Position numbers and translations under genes: made by a program. From the NCBI RefSeq assembly GCF_902703175.1, contig NZ_CACRYJ010000025.1, positions 124,001-188,000 of the forward strand: 64,000 nt of DNA, given 5' to 3'. The stretch comes from Occultella aeris. Lineage in GTDB: Bacteria; Actinomycetota; Actinomycetes; Actinomycetales; Beutenbergiaceae. This document shows, one piece after another, positions 14,405 through 23,258 of the stretch (position 1 is the first letter of the stretch; every line of letters begins with the position of its first letter). Below the pieces are notes generated by a model, which was not told the DNA's origin, made no database searches, and saw only the letters and a program-made list of their open reading frames with translations.

Positions 14405-17142
14405 CCGAGCAGATCCCACACAATCTCCGGACGGCTGCGCCATCGATGGTCGGCCGCCGGGCGGAGCTCGCAGAGCTGACGGTGCTGATCGCCTCTCATC
14501 GCCTCGTGACCATCGCGGGGCCCGGGGGCTGCGGGAAGACGAGGCTTGCTGCAGAGCTGAGCGCTCGACGCGTCGTGCTGCCGGTGGACCCACCCGCAGG
14601 AGCTGACGAACTGCGTTGGCTGGACCTCGCCTCGGCTCCGGACGCGACCACACTCCTTCGTTCGTGCGCGCGGGAGCTGGGCGTGCACCTCGAGGCGGGC
14701 AAACGCGATCCGGTGGCGGCGCTGGTGGCACGGATCCGGAACAGGCGAGTGATCCTCGTCCTCGACGCCTGCGAACATCTGCTCGACCCGGTCGCCGACC
14801 TGGTCGAGCACATCCTGACGGAATGCCCGGGCATCTCCGTGGTGGCGACGAGCCGGGAACCGCTGAGCGTGCCCGGAGAGACCGTATGGAGAGTCCCGGC
14901 CCTGAACGCCGACGACGCCGCGCAGCTGTTCATGGAGCGCGCCCGTTCGGTCGCCCAGGACCTGCCGCCGCACGCTCCCGAGGCGGCGGCGATCTGCGCG
15001 CGGCTGGACGGGCTGCCACTGGCGATCGAGCTGGCCGCGGCGTGGACGCGGATGCTCTCCCCTGCGCAGATCCTCGCCGGGCTCGATGACCGGTTCCGCC
15101 TGCTCACGGGCGGCATGCGCCGCAGCATCCCTCGGCACCGGACTCTGGAAGCGTCCATGGCGTGGAGCTACGACCTCCTCGAAGGCCAGGAGCGCAGCGT
15201 CCTTGGCTGCCTCGCTGTCTTCGTCGGCGACTTCGGCATCCCCGCCGTGGACGAGGTGTGCGAGATCTCCCCCGAGGACGGCGAGACCATCCAGCTGCTC
15301 GCCCGACTCGTCGACAAATCTCTCATCATCATCGCCGCCCGCGACGGCGAACAAGCACGGTTCCGGCTGCTCGACACGGTCCGCGAATACGCTGGCGATC
15401 GTCTGGCCGAGACCGGCGGCTTCGCGCAGACGCGGGACAGGCACCTGGACTGGTGCCTGGGCCGCCTCCACGCCGTCGAGCAGCTGCTGCGCAGCGACCA
15501 GGACGCCGCCCTGCGGCTGTTCGACGAGATCGAACCCGACGCGGCAACCGCACTGGACTGGGCGCTGCAGGCCGACGATCGACGCCAGGCATCGGGTCGG
15601 CGACTGGCCCAACTGATGGTCACACCCTGGTTCCTCCGCAGCCGCAGCGATCTGGCGCGCCCGCTGATGACCCGGGCGATCGCGTCGACCGTCGAGCCCG
15701 ACGACGGCCTGCAGCCGCTCTTGGAAAGCGACCTCGCACTGATCGACATCGTCGCCGGCCGACGTGCACCGGCACTGGCACCGCACAGTGCGACCACCGA
15801 GGAGAACCTCCTGGCGCGGGCACGCTTCGGGCTCGTCGACGCGTACGAGGCGTCTTTCTACGACCACGAGGCATGCGAGCGCGAGAGCCGTGCCGCCTCT
15901 GAACTGGGCGGACGTGCCGGGGATCCGCTGGTCGAGGACTTCGGGCTCATCCTGGCGGCGTACAGCCTGACCGCGCGCGAACGCCATGATGAAGCGCGCG
16001 AGCTCGCCGCCCCTGCCTCGGCGCGCGCACGGGCACGCGGCGACCGTTTCTGCACCGCCTTCGCGCTCGGGGTCGAGCAGTTCGGCGCGATGCAGACAGG
16101 GCATTTGGCGGACGCGATCCGGCTGGGGCACGACGCGATCGCGTTGGCGGCACCGCTCGGCGACTACTTCTGCGTCGGCACGCTCACGGCGAACCTCGCA
16201 CTGGCGATGGCGCTCAGCGGAGACCACGACGGCGTGCTGCGGATCATGGCACCGCTCATCGACGTCACCGACTCGAGGCCCGACATCGACGTCGTCGGCC
16301 TTCCGGTGCCCATCGGATACTCGTACCTGCGAGCAGGCGGGTGGGAGGAAGCGCAGCGCTGGTTCGATCGAGGACTGGCGCGGCTGACGCCGGGGCGGCC
16401 GGACTGGACCGCAGCCCGCTGCCTCCCCGGTGCGGTCGAGGCGCTGCGGCGACTCGGGCGCATCACCGAGGCGACGGCCCTGGCGGAGCGCGGACAGCAC
16501 CTGCCGATCACGGCCCCCGACTTCGTCGCCAACCTCGCCGAGCAGCGCGCACATCTCGTGTCCACCGACAGCCCGTTCGCGGAGAGCCTGCACCAGCGCG
16601 CACTCGACATCAGGATCCGTTCCGGCCTCCGCACATTCATCCCCGACAGCCTCGACGCCCTGGCCCGATGCCAGGCTCGTGAACGACCCGCCGATGCCGC
16701 GCGACTGCTCGCCTCCAGCACGGCGGCGAGAGAGGCGATGCACTATCCCCGTTCCGCGGGCGGCGACCACGACCACGATCTGCTGTTCACCGACCTGAGC
16801 GAACGCCTGGGAAGCAGGCCCTTCGACGAGGCATGGCGACACGGCCTCGTCACCCGCGTCGACGAGGCCTGCGATCTCGCCCAACGGGGCAGACGGCGTC
16901 CGGCACGCCCGGGCACAGGATGGGCCAGCCTCACCCCAGCCGAACTCGCTGTCGCGCAAATCGCCGCCCAGGGGCGCACCAACCCCGACATCGCTCGCGA
17001 ACTCGTCGTCAGCCGCGCGACCGTGAAGACCCACCTCTACCACGTGTTCGCCAAGCTCGGGATCGGCAACCGCACCGAACTCGCGGCGATCGCCCACAGC
17101 CAATCTCGGCTCCCGATTCCCGAGGACGGTCCACCACGATGA
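14401..17142 (+). CDS. Large ATP-binding LuxR-family regulator
   Basis: A 913-residue regulator. Residues ~15-300 form a STAND/NB-ARC-type ATPase with Walker A GPGGCGKTRLA, Walker B VILVLDACEHL, a sensor ATSREPLSVPGE and the GLPLAIELAAAW motif. A long helical region (about 330-840) of TPR-like repeats follows and probably senses a ligand. The C-terminus has a LuxR helix-turn-helix (LTPAELAVAQIAAQGRTNPDIARELVV ... VKTHLYHVFAKLGIGNRTEL). Its GTG start overlaps the MFS stop by 4 bases and has AAGGAGAG upstream. It probably senses the MFS substrate or a related signal and activates genes in this region; targets are not evident. Confidence 0.87.
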   Translation: MTEQIPHNLRTAAPSMVGRRAELAELTVLIASHRLVTIAGPGGCGKTRLAAELSARRVVLPVDPPAGADELRWLDLASAPDATTLLRSCARELGVHLEAGKRDPVAALVARIRNRRVILVLDACEHLLDPVADLVEHILTECPGISVVATSREPLSVPGETVWRVPALNADDAAQLFMERARSVAQDLPPHAPEAAAICARLDGLPLAIELAAAWTRMLSPAQILAGLDDRFRLLTGGMRRSIPRHRTLEASMAWSYDLLEGQERSVLGCLAVFVGDFGIPAVDEVCEISPEDGETIQLLARLVDKSLIIIAARDGEQARFRLLDTVREYAGDRLAETGGFAQTRDRHLDWCLGRLHAVEQLLRSDQDAALRLFDEIEPDAATALDWALQADDRRQASGRRLAQLMVTPWFLRSRSDLARPLMTRAIASTVEPDDGLQPLLESDLALIDIVAGRRAPALAPHSATTEENLLARARFGLVDAYEASFYDHEACERESRAASELGGRAGDPLVEDFGLILAAYSLTARERHDEARELAAPASARARARGDRFCTAFALGVEQFGAMQTGHLADAIRLGHDAIALAAPLGDYFCVGTLTANLALAMALSGDHDGVLRIMAPLIDVTDSRPDIDVVGLPVPIGYSYLRAGGWEEAQRWFDRGLARLTPGRPDWTAARCLPGAVEALRRLGRITEATALAERGQHLPITAPDFVANLAEQRAHLVSTDSPFAESLHQRALDIRIRSGLRTFIPDSLDALARCQARERPADAARLLASSTAAREAMHYPRSAGGDHDHDLLFTDLSERLGSRPFDEAWRHGLVTRVDEACDLAQRGRRRPARPGTGWASLTPAELAVAQIAAQGRTNPDIARELVVSRATVKTHLYHVFAKLGIGNRTELAAIAHSQSRLPIPEDGPPR

Positions 17143-17341
17143 CATCCCGTCGTGCCACGTCGGACGACGAGCATCCGGCCCTCGCGACGGACTGCGATGC
17201 AGGTCGAGGACCGATGAGCCCTTCCGTGCATTCGACGCCCAAACCCGAAGATCAACCCATTGCCCGACGCTCGGCGTCCGCGGGTCCTGGAGCCTGGTCA
17301 CATCAGAGGCACCACACGCACAGATCGGATTGAGGGAACAG

Positions 17342-17896
17342 ATGAGAAGCGTGACTTTGTACATGTCGATGTCGCTGGACGGGTTCGTCGGCGGCGACCG
17401 CGACCACCCGGGAATGGCGGTGCCCGAGGGCCCCGAGCTCAAGCAGTGGAAGCTGGATCAGATCACCAAGGCCGGTGCCCATCTGATGGGTCGCGTCACC
17501 TATCAGGAGATGTCGTCGTACTGGCCGCATTCCGACGACCCGTATGCGGCACCGATGAACGACATCCCGAAGGTCGTGTTCTCGACCACCCTCAGCGACG
17601 CCGAGGCTCCCTGGCCCGACACCTATGTCGCCCGAGGCGACCTCGCGACCGAGATCGCCGCCATCAAGGAGCAAGGCGATGCGGACGCCATCGTCTGGGG
17701 CGGCAGCAGGCTGGCCGGCGCACTGGCCGCAGCCGACCTGATCGACGAGTACCGCCTCCTGATCCAGCCGCTGGCCCTCGGCACCGGGCAGCCGCTGTTC
17801 GGCCAGCTGACGCAGTCGCGCTACTTGAACCTCGTCGAGGCCACTCCGTTCCCCAGCGGCATCGTCCTGCACACCTACCAGCCCCGCCGCAGCTGA
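17342..17896 (+). CDS. Dihydrofolate reductase-fold (RibD C-terminal) family protein
   Basis: A 184-residue protein of the RibD C-terminal/DHFR-like family that binds NADPH. Marks are the opening VTLYMSMSLDGFVGG, AHLMGRVTYQEMSSYWP, the central IVWGGSRLAGALAAADLIDEYRLLIQPLALGTGQPLF and the closing TYQPRR. It is short of a riboflavin deaminase domain, so it is a stand-alone reductase of unknown substrate. ATG 17342 has GAGGGA upstream. It is downstream of the LuxR-type regulator after a 199-base gap. Confidence 0.87.
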   Translation: MRSVTLYMSMSLDGFVGGDRDHPGMAVPEGPELKQWKLDQITKAGAHLMGRVTYQEMSSYWPHSDDPYAAPMNDIPKVVFSTTLSDAEAPWPDTYVARGDLATEIAAIKEQGDADAIVWGGSRLAGALAAADLIDEYRLLIQPLALGTGQPLFGQLTQSRYLNLVEATPFPSGIVLHTYQPRRS

Positions 17897-17908
17897 GCGG
17901 AAGTCCCC

Positions 17909-18279
17909 GTGGACGCGCAGCACGCGGTGCTCGACGCTCAGCATCGATTCGACAAAGCCGAGCTCGCGGACGACCGAGCGGAGCGGTGCTGGACGAGCTG
18001 CTCCATGACGATTTCCTGTCCATCGGCCCGCGCGGGTTCCTCCTCGACAAGTGGCAGTGGATCGACCGGCATGCATTCTTCCGTTACCACGAGCTGCAGG
18101 TGGACGACCTCGAAGCGCGCCTGTTCGGCGACGCTGCGATCGTGCGGTCTGTGCAGCACAACCACGCAGAGTCGTCGGGACGGGACGTGCGGGTGGCCAC
18201 GCGCGTCTCTCAGACCTGGGTGCACGAGCGGGATATATGGCGGCTCGCGGGCGTCCAGTTCAGCCCTCTCGCAGAGTGA
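17909..18279 (+). pseudogene. SnoaL/NTF2-like (DUF4440) gene broken by a frameshift
   Basis: The N-terminal part (VDAQHAVLDAQHRFDKAELADD) starts at GTG 17909. The rest (VLDELLHDDFLSIGPRGFLL ... WIDRH ... VSQTWVHERDIWRLAGVQFSPLAE) continues in a different frame from about 17985 to the stop at 18279. Joined, the two make a normal ~120-residue NTF2-like protein, so a single frameshift near 17975-17990 breaks the gene. A second, also broken, member of the family lies at 19987-20394. Confidence 0.72.
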
Positions 18280-18312
18280 CGCCGGCATGACCGCGTTACA
18301 GGGGATGCCGAG

Positions 18313-18601
18313 ATGAACACCAGTCCGGCCCTCGGACCCGCTGCCAGAACGCGGACGAGCGGTCGCCTGCCGAGGCCCGCACTGCTCGCACTCATCACGA
18401 CGTGTTCCGGTATCCGTGGTTGTCGCGAAGCTGTCGTTCCTGTCGGTCATCGTCGTGGGTGCCACCGTCATCAGCCCCGATAGTGAGCTGAGCGACGCCG
18501 CGCTGATCGCGGGACGGACGTGGGACGTGGCGGCCCTGCTCGTCGCGGCCTGGCTCGCGGTAGCCAAGCCGGGCAAGGGCCGACGGACCTCCGCGCGTTG
18601 A
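18313..18601 (+). pseudogene. Small membrane protein, apparently frameshifted
   Basis: An ATG at 18313 opens a frame reading LPRPALLALITT and then loses sense. The neighbouring frame from about 18416 continues with VVVAKLSFLSVIVVGATVIS and VAALLVAAWLAVAKPG to a stop at 18601. Together they give a ~95-residue protein with two membrane helices. Either one base was lost near 18400, or the second half alone (GTG 18416, 61 residues) is the gene. No family was recognised. Confidence 0.4.
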
Positions 18602-18678
18602 CGTCCGAGGTCGAGCGGCGAGCAACGGCACGCCGCTCCGCCTCCCGCACACGATGCAGATCGGAAGGAGAGAGTCCC

Positions 18679-19161
18679 GTGACCACCTCCGCAGACGTCC
18701 GGATCCGACCAGCCACGGAGCAGGATTCCGCTCTCGTCGACACGATGGTGAGGGAGATCGCCGCGCATCAGGGCGATCATGTCCACGCGACCGCCGCCGA
18801 CTGGCGGATCGCCCTCGCTCGTCCCGACGTCCAGGTGCTGCTGGCGTTCGATGGCGGGCATCCGGCCGGATATGCGTCGACGACGCGCCGATTCCACCTC
18901 TGGTCTGGCGCGAACCTCCTTGCCCTGGACGACCTGTGGGTGCGACCCGAAGCCCGTGACCGCGGCGTCGGCCGAGACCTGATGCTCGCCGTCGCCGACC
19001 TCGCGGCACCGGAGCAGCTCACGATCGTGTGGGGCGCCCGCAGCGACAACGAGGCCGCGCACCGGTTCTACCTCCGCCTGGGCGCATCCATGACGACCAA
19101 GGCCCTCTTCTCCTGGAATCCCGCTCGCGACGTGGACGCGAACGCCCATTCGAGAGAATAA
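18679..19161 (+). CDS. GNAT-family N-acetyltransferase
   Basis: A 160-residue acetyltransferase. The fold reads through VRIRPATEQDSALVDTMV (strand 1), LALDDLWVRPEARDRGVGRDLM (the acetyl-CoA loop RDRGVG) and VWGARSDNEAAHRFYLRLGA (motif B). The GTG at 18679 has AAGGAGAGA upstream. The next gene, a DedA-like membrane protein, begins 9 bases after its stop, so they are probably co-transcribed. The substrate is unknown; small-molecule acetylation is the usual role for this branch. Confidence 0.87.
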   Translation: MTTSADVRIRPATEQDSALVDTMVREIAAHQGDHVHATAADWRIALARPDVQVLLAFDGGHPAGYASTTRRFHLWSGANLLALDDLWVRPEARDRGVGRDLMLAVADLAAPEQLTIVWGARSDNEAAHRFYLRLGASMTTKALFSWNPARDVDANAHSRE

Positions 19162-19170
19162 GAGGCGAGC

Positions 19171-19875
19171 ATGCGTCAATCAGGCGTGAGTCCGCTGTCG
19201 TGGCGGCTCTGGGTGCCGTGGCGTGGCCGCCCCGCGGCGGCCGACTGGCAACTGCTGGCGGCCATCGGGGCCGTGGTCGTGTTCGGGTTCGGGATGCGCG
19301 CGATCCGGCCGTTCCTGATCGCCTCCAACCCCGTGCTGCTCGAGTTCTTGAACGGCGGGCCGGCGGAGATCGGGGCGGCGGCCGCTTTCGCGCGGATCGG
19401 CGAGGTGCCGCTGTGGCTGGTCGTCGTCGCCGGCACACTGGGCATCGTGAAGTTCGACTGGCTCACCTGGTGGGCCGGACGGCGATGGGGACCCGGCCTC
19501 ATCGGCTACTTCACCACCCGGGAGAGGGCCGATCGCCTCACCGAGCGCGCCGGACGCGTCAACCCCTGGCTGCTGCGCCTGGCCCTCGTCGCGGCCCCGC
19601 TGCCCGGCGTCCCCGGCGTGATCATGACGATGCTGGCAGGCTGGACCGGCATGCGCCTAGGGACATTCCTCGCCCTCGACGCTCTCGGCGCGCTCGTCAC
19701 GACCGCGCTCGTCGCCGGGCTCGGCTACGCACTAGGACAAGGTGCCGTCGAGATCGTCCTACTGATCGAGCGCCAGGCGATCTGGGTCACCCTCGGACTG
19801 ATCGCCGTGACCTTCGCGGTGCCGATGGTGAAACGGGCGCTGCGCCGGCGAGCCGCGCGACGGCGACTCCCGTGA
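19171..19875 (+). CDS. DedA/VTT-domain membrane protein
   Basis: A 234-residue protein with about five membrane segments and a central VTT (SNARE-associated) domain: KFDWLTWWAGRRWG, a RTGRV-like amphipathic region, then LVAAPLPGVPGVIMTMLAGWTGM, which carries the re-entrant loop proline pattern of DedA proteins. DedA proteins have been linked to undecaprenyl-phosphate recycling and lipid flipping. The family's usual membrane-embedded acidic residue is not obvious here, so function is uncertain. It lies 9 bases after the acetyltransferase gene. Confidence 0.75.
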   Translation: MRQSGVSPLSWRLWVPWRGRPAAADWQLLAAIGAVVVFGFGMRAIRPFLIASNPVLLEFLNGGPAEIGAAAAFARIGEVPLWLVVVAGTLGIVKFDWLTWWAGRRWGPGLIGYFTTRERADRLTERAGRVNPWLLRLALVAAPLPGVPGVIMTMLAGWTGMRLGTFLALDALGALVTTALVAGLGYALGQGAVEIVLLIERQAIWVTLGLIAVTFAVPMVKRALRRRAARRRLP

Positions 19876-19986
19876 TGCACGCATGCAATCGATGTGCACC
19901 GGACGCGTGGTTGACATCGCCGCACAGGGAGGAAGCTCAACCCTTCGGCCGATGCCCGAGTCCGGAACCGGACCGGGGCTGGTTTC

Positions 19987-20394
19987 ATGGATACCACGAC
20001 ATCTCACGCTCAGATCTTCGCCCTCGTCGACCGATGAGCCGCCGCCGAACTGGCCGGCGACGCCGACGCCGTCTCATCGCTTCTCACCGAGGACTTCACG
20101 GGCATCGGACCCGTCGGACTCGTCCTCACCCGAGACCAATGGACCGCCCGCCACCGCAGCGGCGACATCGACAACCGCGCGTTCGCCGTCAGCGACGCTG
20201 CCGTGCGGAGCTACGGCGACACGGCGGTCGTCGTCGCGACGTTGAACCAGGAGACCACCGCACGGGGACACGACACCAGCGCATCGTTCCGGCTGGGCGT
20301 CGTCGCCAGGCGGGTCGACGAGTGGCAGAGGGCGCACATCCAGTTCAGCGGACCGCTGATCGCTCCAGACCAGATGCCCGGATTCGCCCGATAA
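19987..20394 (+). pseudogene. SnoaL/DUF4440-like gene with an in-frame stop
   Basis: The frame from ATG 19987 reads MDTTTSHAQIFALVDR, then TGA at 20035-20037, then continues without interruption (AAAELAGDADAVSSLLTEDF, IGPVGLVLTRDQW, ASFRLGVVARRVDEWQRAHI) to TAA at 20394. Homologous proteins commonly have Trp at the interrupted position (RWAAAELAGDA), so a TGG-to-TGA change is the simplest explanation. Unless the stop is read through, only a 16-residue peptide is made. It is the second broken NTF2-like gene in the island. Confidence 0.75.
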
Positions 20395-20441
20395 GGTACA
20401 GCCCAGTCCCGGCACGCGGGCCGTCTCGCTGTGACAACGGG

Positions 20442-21326
20442 TCAGGTCGGATCGCCGAGGCCCCGGGCGAGGCAGTCCACGAGGCAACTGGCGATCGATC
20501 CGTCCAGGTCGAGAGTGGGGTTGAAGATCGTCACATCGATCCCGACGACCCGCCCGGTATCGAATGTCGAACGCAGGACCTGAGCGAGGTCGTCCCAGCC
20601 CAGCCCGCCGGGAAGCCGGTAGTCCACGGCCGGCATCACGTCGTCGTCGAGCACGTCGCAGTCGACGTGAACCCAGATGCCGTGCAGGTCGACGCGGTCA
20701 AGGTGGGCGAGCGCCGTGCTGGTCGCCTGCTCCGTACCGAGGCATGAGACCGTGGCCAGGTCGACGACGAGGATGTCGGTGTCCTCGATGCGCTGGCTGC
20801 CGTCCGCCGCAGCCTCGGCCGCGTCGCGGCGGCCGAACTGCACGACGTCGGAGTCCCTCACGAGCGGGCCGAGGCCGCCGAGGTCGGCGAGGACGGATGG
20901 TCCGCGACCTGTCGCCAGGGCGAGGTCCATCGACGCGACCTCTCCCAGGGGCTCGGCGGCCGGCTGGTAGAAGTCGGCATGGCCGTCGATGAACAGCAGG
21001 CCGTACCGTCCTCGTCGCCGCAGGGCGAGCAGCGGTCCCAGCACGATGGAGCAGTCGCCGCCGAGGATCACGGGCACACGGCCGCTGTCGAGCACCTCAG
21101 CCGTAGTTGCGGCGAGCCGCAGCGCGAACTCGCGCACCCCGTCCGGGTTCAGCAACCCGATCACCGCGTCCAGGCCGAACCGCGGCGGCACCGCGACCTC
21201 GCCGACAACCCCGGCATCGATCTGCTCGCCCAGCCCGGCGTCGAGCAGCGCCTGCGGCAGCTGCGCGACGCCATCCGTGGAGAGGCCCAGCGACGAGGGT
21301 GCTGAGATGACCGCGAACGTCGACAT
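20442..21326 (-). CDS. Arginase/agmatinase-family ureohydrolase
   Basis: A 294-residue metal hydrolase of the ureohydrolase superfamily, which cleaves guanidino compounds to urea with a binuclear manganese centre. Metal motifs are ILGGDCSI (GGDHS in arginase, so one His ligand is Cys), LLFIDGHADFYQP and WVHVDCDVLDDDVMP. ATG 21326 is supported by GGAGGG seven bases upstream; ATG 21332 is the alternative. It is divergent from a TetR gene, and its promoter region contains GAACA-type operators. Its neighbour at the other end of this regulon is a dead amidinotransferase, so guanidine or arginine chemistry is likely; the exact substrate is not known. Confidence 0.87.
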   Translation of the reverse strand: MSTFAVISAPSSLGLSTDGVAQLPQALLDAGLGEQIDAGVVGEVAVPPRFGLDAVIGLLNPDGVREFALRLAATTAEVLDSGRVPVILGGDCSIVLGPLLALRRRGRYGLLFIDGHADFYQPAAEPLGEVASMDLALATGRGPSVLADLGGLGPLVRDSDVVQFGRRDAAEAAADGSQRIEDTDILVVDLATVSCLGTEQATSTALAHLDRVDLHGIWVHVDCDVLDDDVMPAVDYRLPGGLGWDDLAQVLRSTFDTGRVVGIDVTIFNPTLDLDGSIASCLVDCLARGLGDPT

Positions 21327-21392
21327 GACCATTCCCTCCACCCTGGGTACGCACGCCTCATGTGTGCCGTACGCGGAGTTTACGACTAACAA

Positions 21393-21440
21393 GAACATCC
21401 ATGTACGACTTGGTATCTGATAACCTGAACATCACTGTTC
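21393..21440. promoter_or_regulatory. Two TetR-type operators, island right promoter
   Basis: GAACATCACTGTTC (21427-21440) is a GAACA-N4-TGTTC palindrome, and GAACATCCATGTAC (21393-21406) is a one-mismatch copy. They lie between the arginase-family gene and the TetR gene. The proximal site is followed by TATTGGAGG, and its counterpart 8.4 kb away is followed by TTATTGGAGAGG, so the promoter pieces are related beyond the operator. Confidence 0.78.
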
Positions 21441-21458
21441 GCTATTGGAGGTAGGTCG

Positions 21459-22067
21459 ATGGCCCGGACCCAGGCGGAGAGCGAGCAGGTCGAGGACGGC
21501 GCACCTGCTCGCCCGAAGCGTGCCGATGCGCTGCGGAACATCGAGGCGATCATCGAGGCCGCGACCCGATTGCTGGCCGTCAACCCCGATGCGAGCCTCA
21601 ACGAGATCGCCAAGGAGGCCGGCGTGGGACGGATCACCCTCTACGGCCACTTCGACTCCCGTGCGGCACTGCTCCGTGACGTCGCGGGGCGGGCCATCGC
21701 CCACGCGCAACAGGAACTCGCGACCGTGGATCTCGACGGCGATCCCAATGGCGCGCTCGGCAGACTGCTGGTGACGTCCTGGCGGCTGACCCATCGCTTC
21801 GGGGCTCTCGTGGTCGCCGCTTCTGACGCGCTATCGCCTGAGCAGTTGCGCCGCCTGCACGACGAGCCGTTCGCCCGCGCGCGCCGCCTGCTCGAGCGCG
21901 GACGCGAACTGGGCGAGTTCCGGGCCGACGTCCCGATCGACTGGCAGCTCAGCGTCATCCAGGCCATCCTGCACGGTGCCTCGGCCGCCGTTCACCGCGG
22001 CGAGATCACGGCCGACGAAGCACCAGAGCTCGTCTGCACCACGGTGATCGCCGCCCTGGCTCGCTGA
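21459..22067 (+). CDS. TetR/AcrR family transcriptional regulator
   Basis: A 202-residue regulator. The helix-turn-helix spans about residues 24-70 (NIEAIIEAATRLLAVNPDASLNEIAKEAGVGRITLYGHFDS). The C-terminal domain resembles the TetR group with EQLRRLHDEPFARARRLLERG. ATG 21459 follows a GGAGG ribosome binding site. Operators of the form GAACA-N4-TGTTC occur directly before this gene and again at 12944-12985, so it probably represses itself, the divergent arginase-family gene and the MFS-LuxR operon 8.4 kb away. Confidence 0.9.
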   Translation: MARTQAESEQVEDGAPARPKRADALRNIEAIIEAATRLLAVNPDASLNEIAKEAGVGRITLYGHFDSRAALLRDVAGRAIAHAQQELATVDLDGDPNGALGRLLVTSWRLTHRFGALVVAASDALSPEQLRRLHDEPFARARRLLERGRELGEFRADVPIDWQLSVIQAILHGASAAVHRGEITADEAPELVCTTVIAALAR

Positions 22068-22338
22068 GTCAACACGAGGCCTCCGGCTCACGCACGCCGC
22101 GTCCGCAGGACGGCGCGCCGATGCCTAGGCCGCGCCATGGCTCTCGCACACCTCCGACCAGCGGCACCGGAGGATCGCCGTTGTGCGTTCACGTCATTCC
22201 GTGAATGCACGCCCTCGCGTCCCCATCTCGGACCATGCCGTGCGCGAACGAGCCCGCATCAAGATGTTCAACCCATTGGCCGATGCCGGGGCGTCGCCCC
22301 TACGACGAGGCTCGAGGATCATTCACCGGAGGGTTGAC

Positions 22339-22803
22339 ATGAAACAACGAACAAGACGGACAGGCATCATCGCGTTCGCGGCAGCGGCGATGCTCGCGAT
22401 CGGCATGGGGAACCCACCCTCGGCACAGGCCGCGAGCCTGTGGCACTGCGCGCCGCAGTCGAACATGGCCGCAGTGTGCACGACGATAACCAGCGCCCCT
22501 CCCGGTGGCGTTCAAGTCAGGGACCGCCTGACCAACTCGATCTGGGTCCTCTACAACGGCGACAGCGTCCAGATCCGAAGCTGGGGCTGGGACCCCTCCG
22601 CGCGCTGCGGCATCAACAACAACTACTTCTGGCACATCTGGTGGCGCACCGGGAGCGGCAACTGGCACAGGGCCTACATCGGGGACTGGTACCTGTCCAC
22701 GGGCGCGCCGTCCTACTGGAAGAACTTCCGTGAACCGAGCGGGGGGAAGCTCCAGGACACGTACATCGGCTCGTGGTCGGGCACCTGCGATGTCATCGCG
22801 TGA
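22339..22803 (+). CDS. Small secreted protein of unknown function
   Basis: A 154-residue exported protein. Residues 1-31 are a Sec signal peptide (basic start, hydrophobic core, cleavage near SAQA). The mature ~120 residues hold four cysteines and many aromatic residues (FWHIWWRTGSGNWHRAYIGDWYLS), which suggests a compact disulfide-bonded beta domain, perhaps SH3-like. No named family was recognised. ATG 22339 has GGAGGG upstream. It is the last gene of the island before the tRNA and has no operon partner. Confidence 0.68.
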   Translation: MKQRTRRTGIIAFAAAAMLAIGMGNPPSAQAASLWHCAPQSNMAAVCTTITSAPPGGVQVRDRLTNSIWVLYNGDSVQIRSWGWDPSARCGINNNYFWHIWWRTGSGNWHRAYIGDWYLSTGAPSYWKNFREPSGGKLQDTYIGSWSGTCDVIA

Positions 22804-23222
22804 CCGGCGCGCGGCCGAGTGCTGGACGCCGTCGTTGGGCTGCGGCTCCCCGGATCACTCAGCCGTATGGAGGAAGCCTGGATAGATCGCACTCCTGACG
22901 TCTTGCTTCACGAAGCAGCGGCGCGACGCAATCTCCCGGGTGTCGCGCGGTCGACTGCTCTCGGGCAACCTCGCCAAATATCACGTCGACTCGGCGACGA
23001 AGTCACTCAGGTGCCGGACGGTCAGTGATCGTTCATCTGCGAGCAGTCCGGCGACGGAGTGGACGGGAAGCCTCCACCGGTAGGTCACCGGACCTGCCCA
23101 CCGCCAGTGGCCACCTCGGAGGCCAGCGTTGTGTGCCAGCGATGTGTCAGTCCCGCTGCCACCCGGAGCCTCTGCACACGCCTGCCCATCGGGCGATGGC
23201 AAGAAACCGCGGAATCAAAACA
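22804..23222. other. Intergenic stretch without a supported gene
   Basis: About 420 bases between the secreted-protein gene and the tRNA-Ala terminator. No integrase fragment, RNA gene or credible ORF was seen. If integration happened at the tRNA, an integrase would be expected here; none remains. Confidence 0.5.
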
Positions 23223-23253
23223 GAAGGGCCGGATCTGGACGATCCGGCCCTTC
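23223..23253 (-). terminator. Terminator of the tRNA-Ala gene
   Basis: A perfect 13-base stem (GAAGGGCCGGATC with its complement) around a 5-base loop. Read on the minus strand it is followed by TGTTTTG, a short T-run. It lies 5 bases after the tRNA 3' end. Confidence 0.88.
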
Positions 23254-23258
23254 GTCTG

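Noticed and set aside
17139-17333. A 64-codon ORF overlapping the LuxR-type gene's stop (ATGA)
   Set aside because: The overlap is attractive but the predicted product is low-complexity, has no family, and runs close to the next gene's ribosome binding site.
14383-17442. A 1019-codon open frame on the minus strand opposite the LuxR-type regulator
   Set aside because: It is a composition shadow of the plus-strand gene, which has an ATPase, a LuxR domain, a ribosome binding site and correct codon bias; the antisense translation matches no family.
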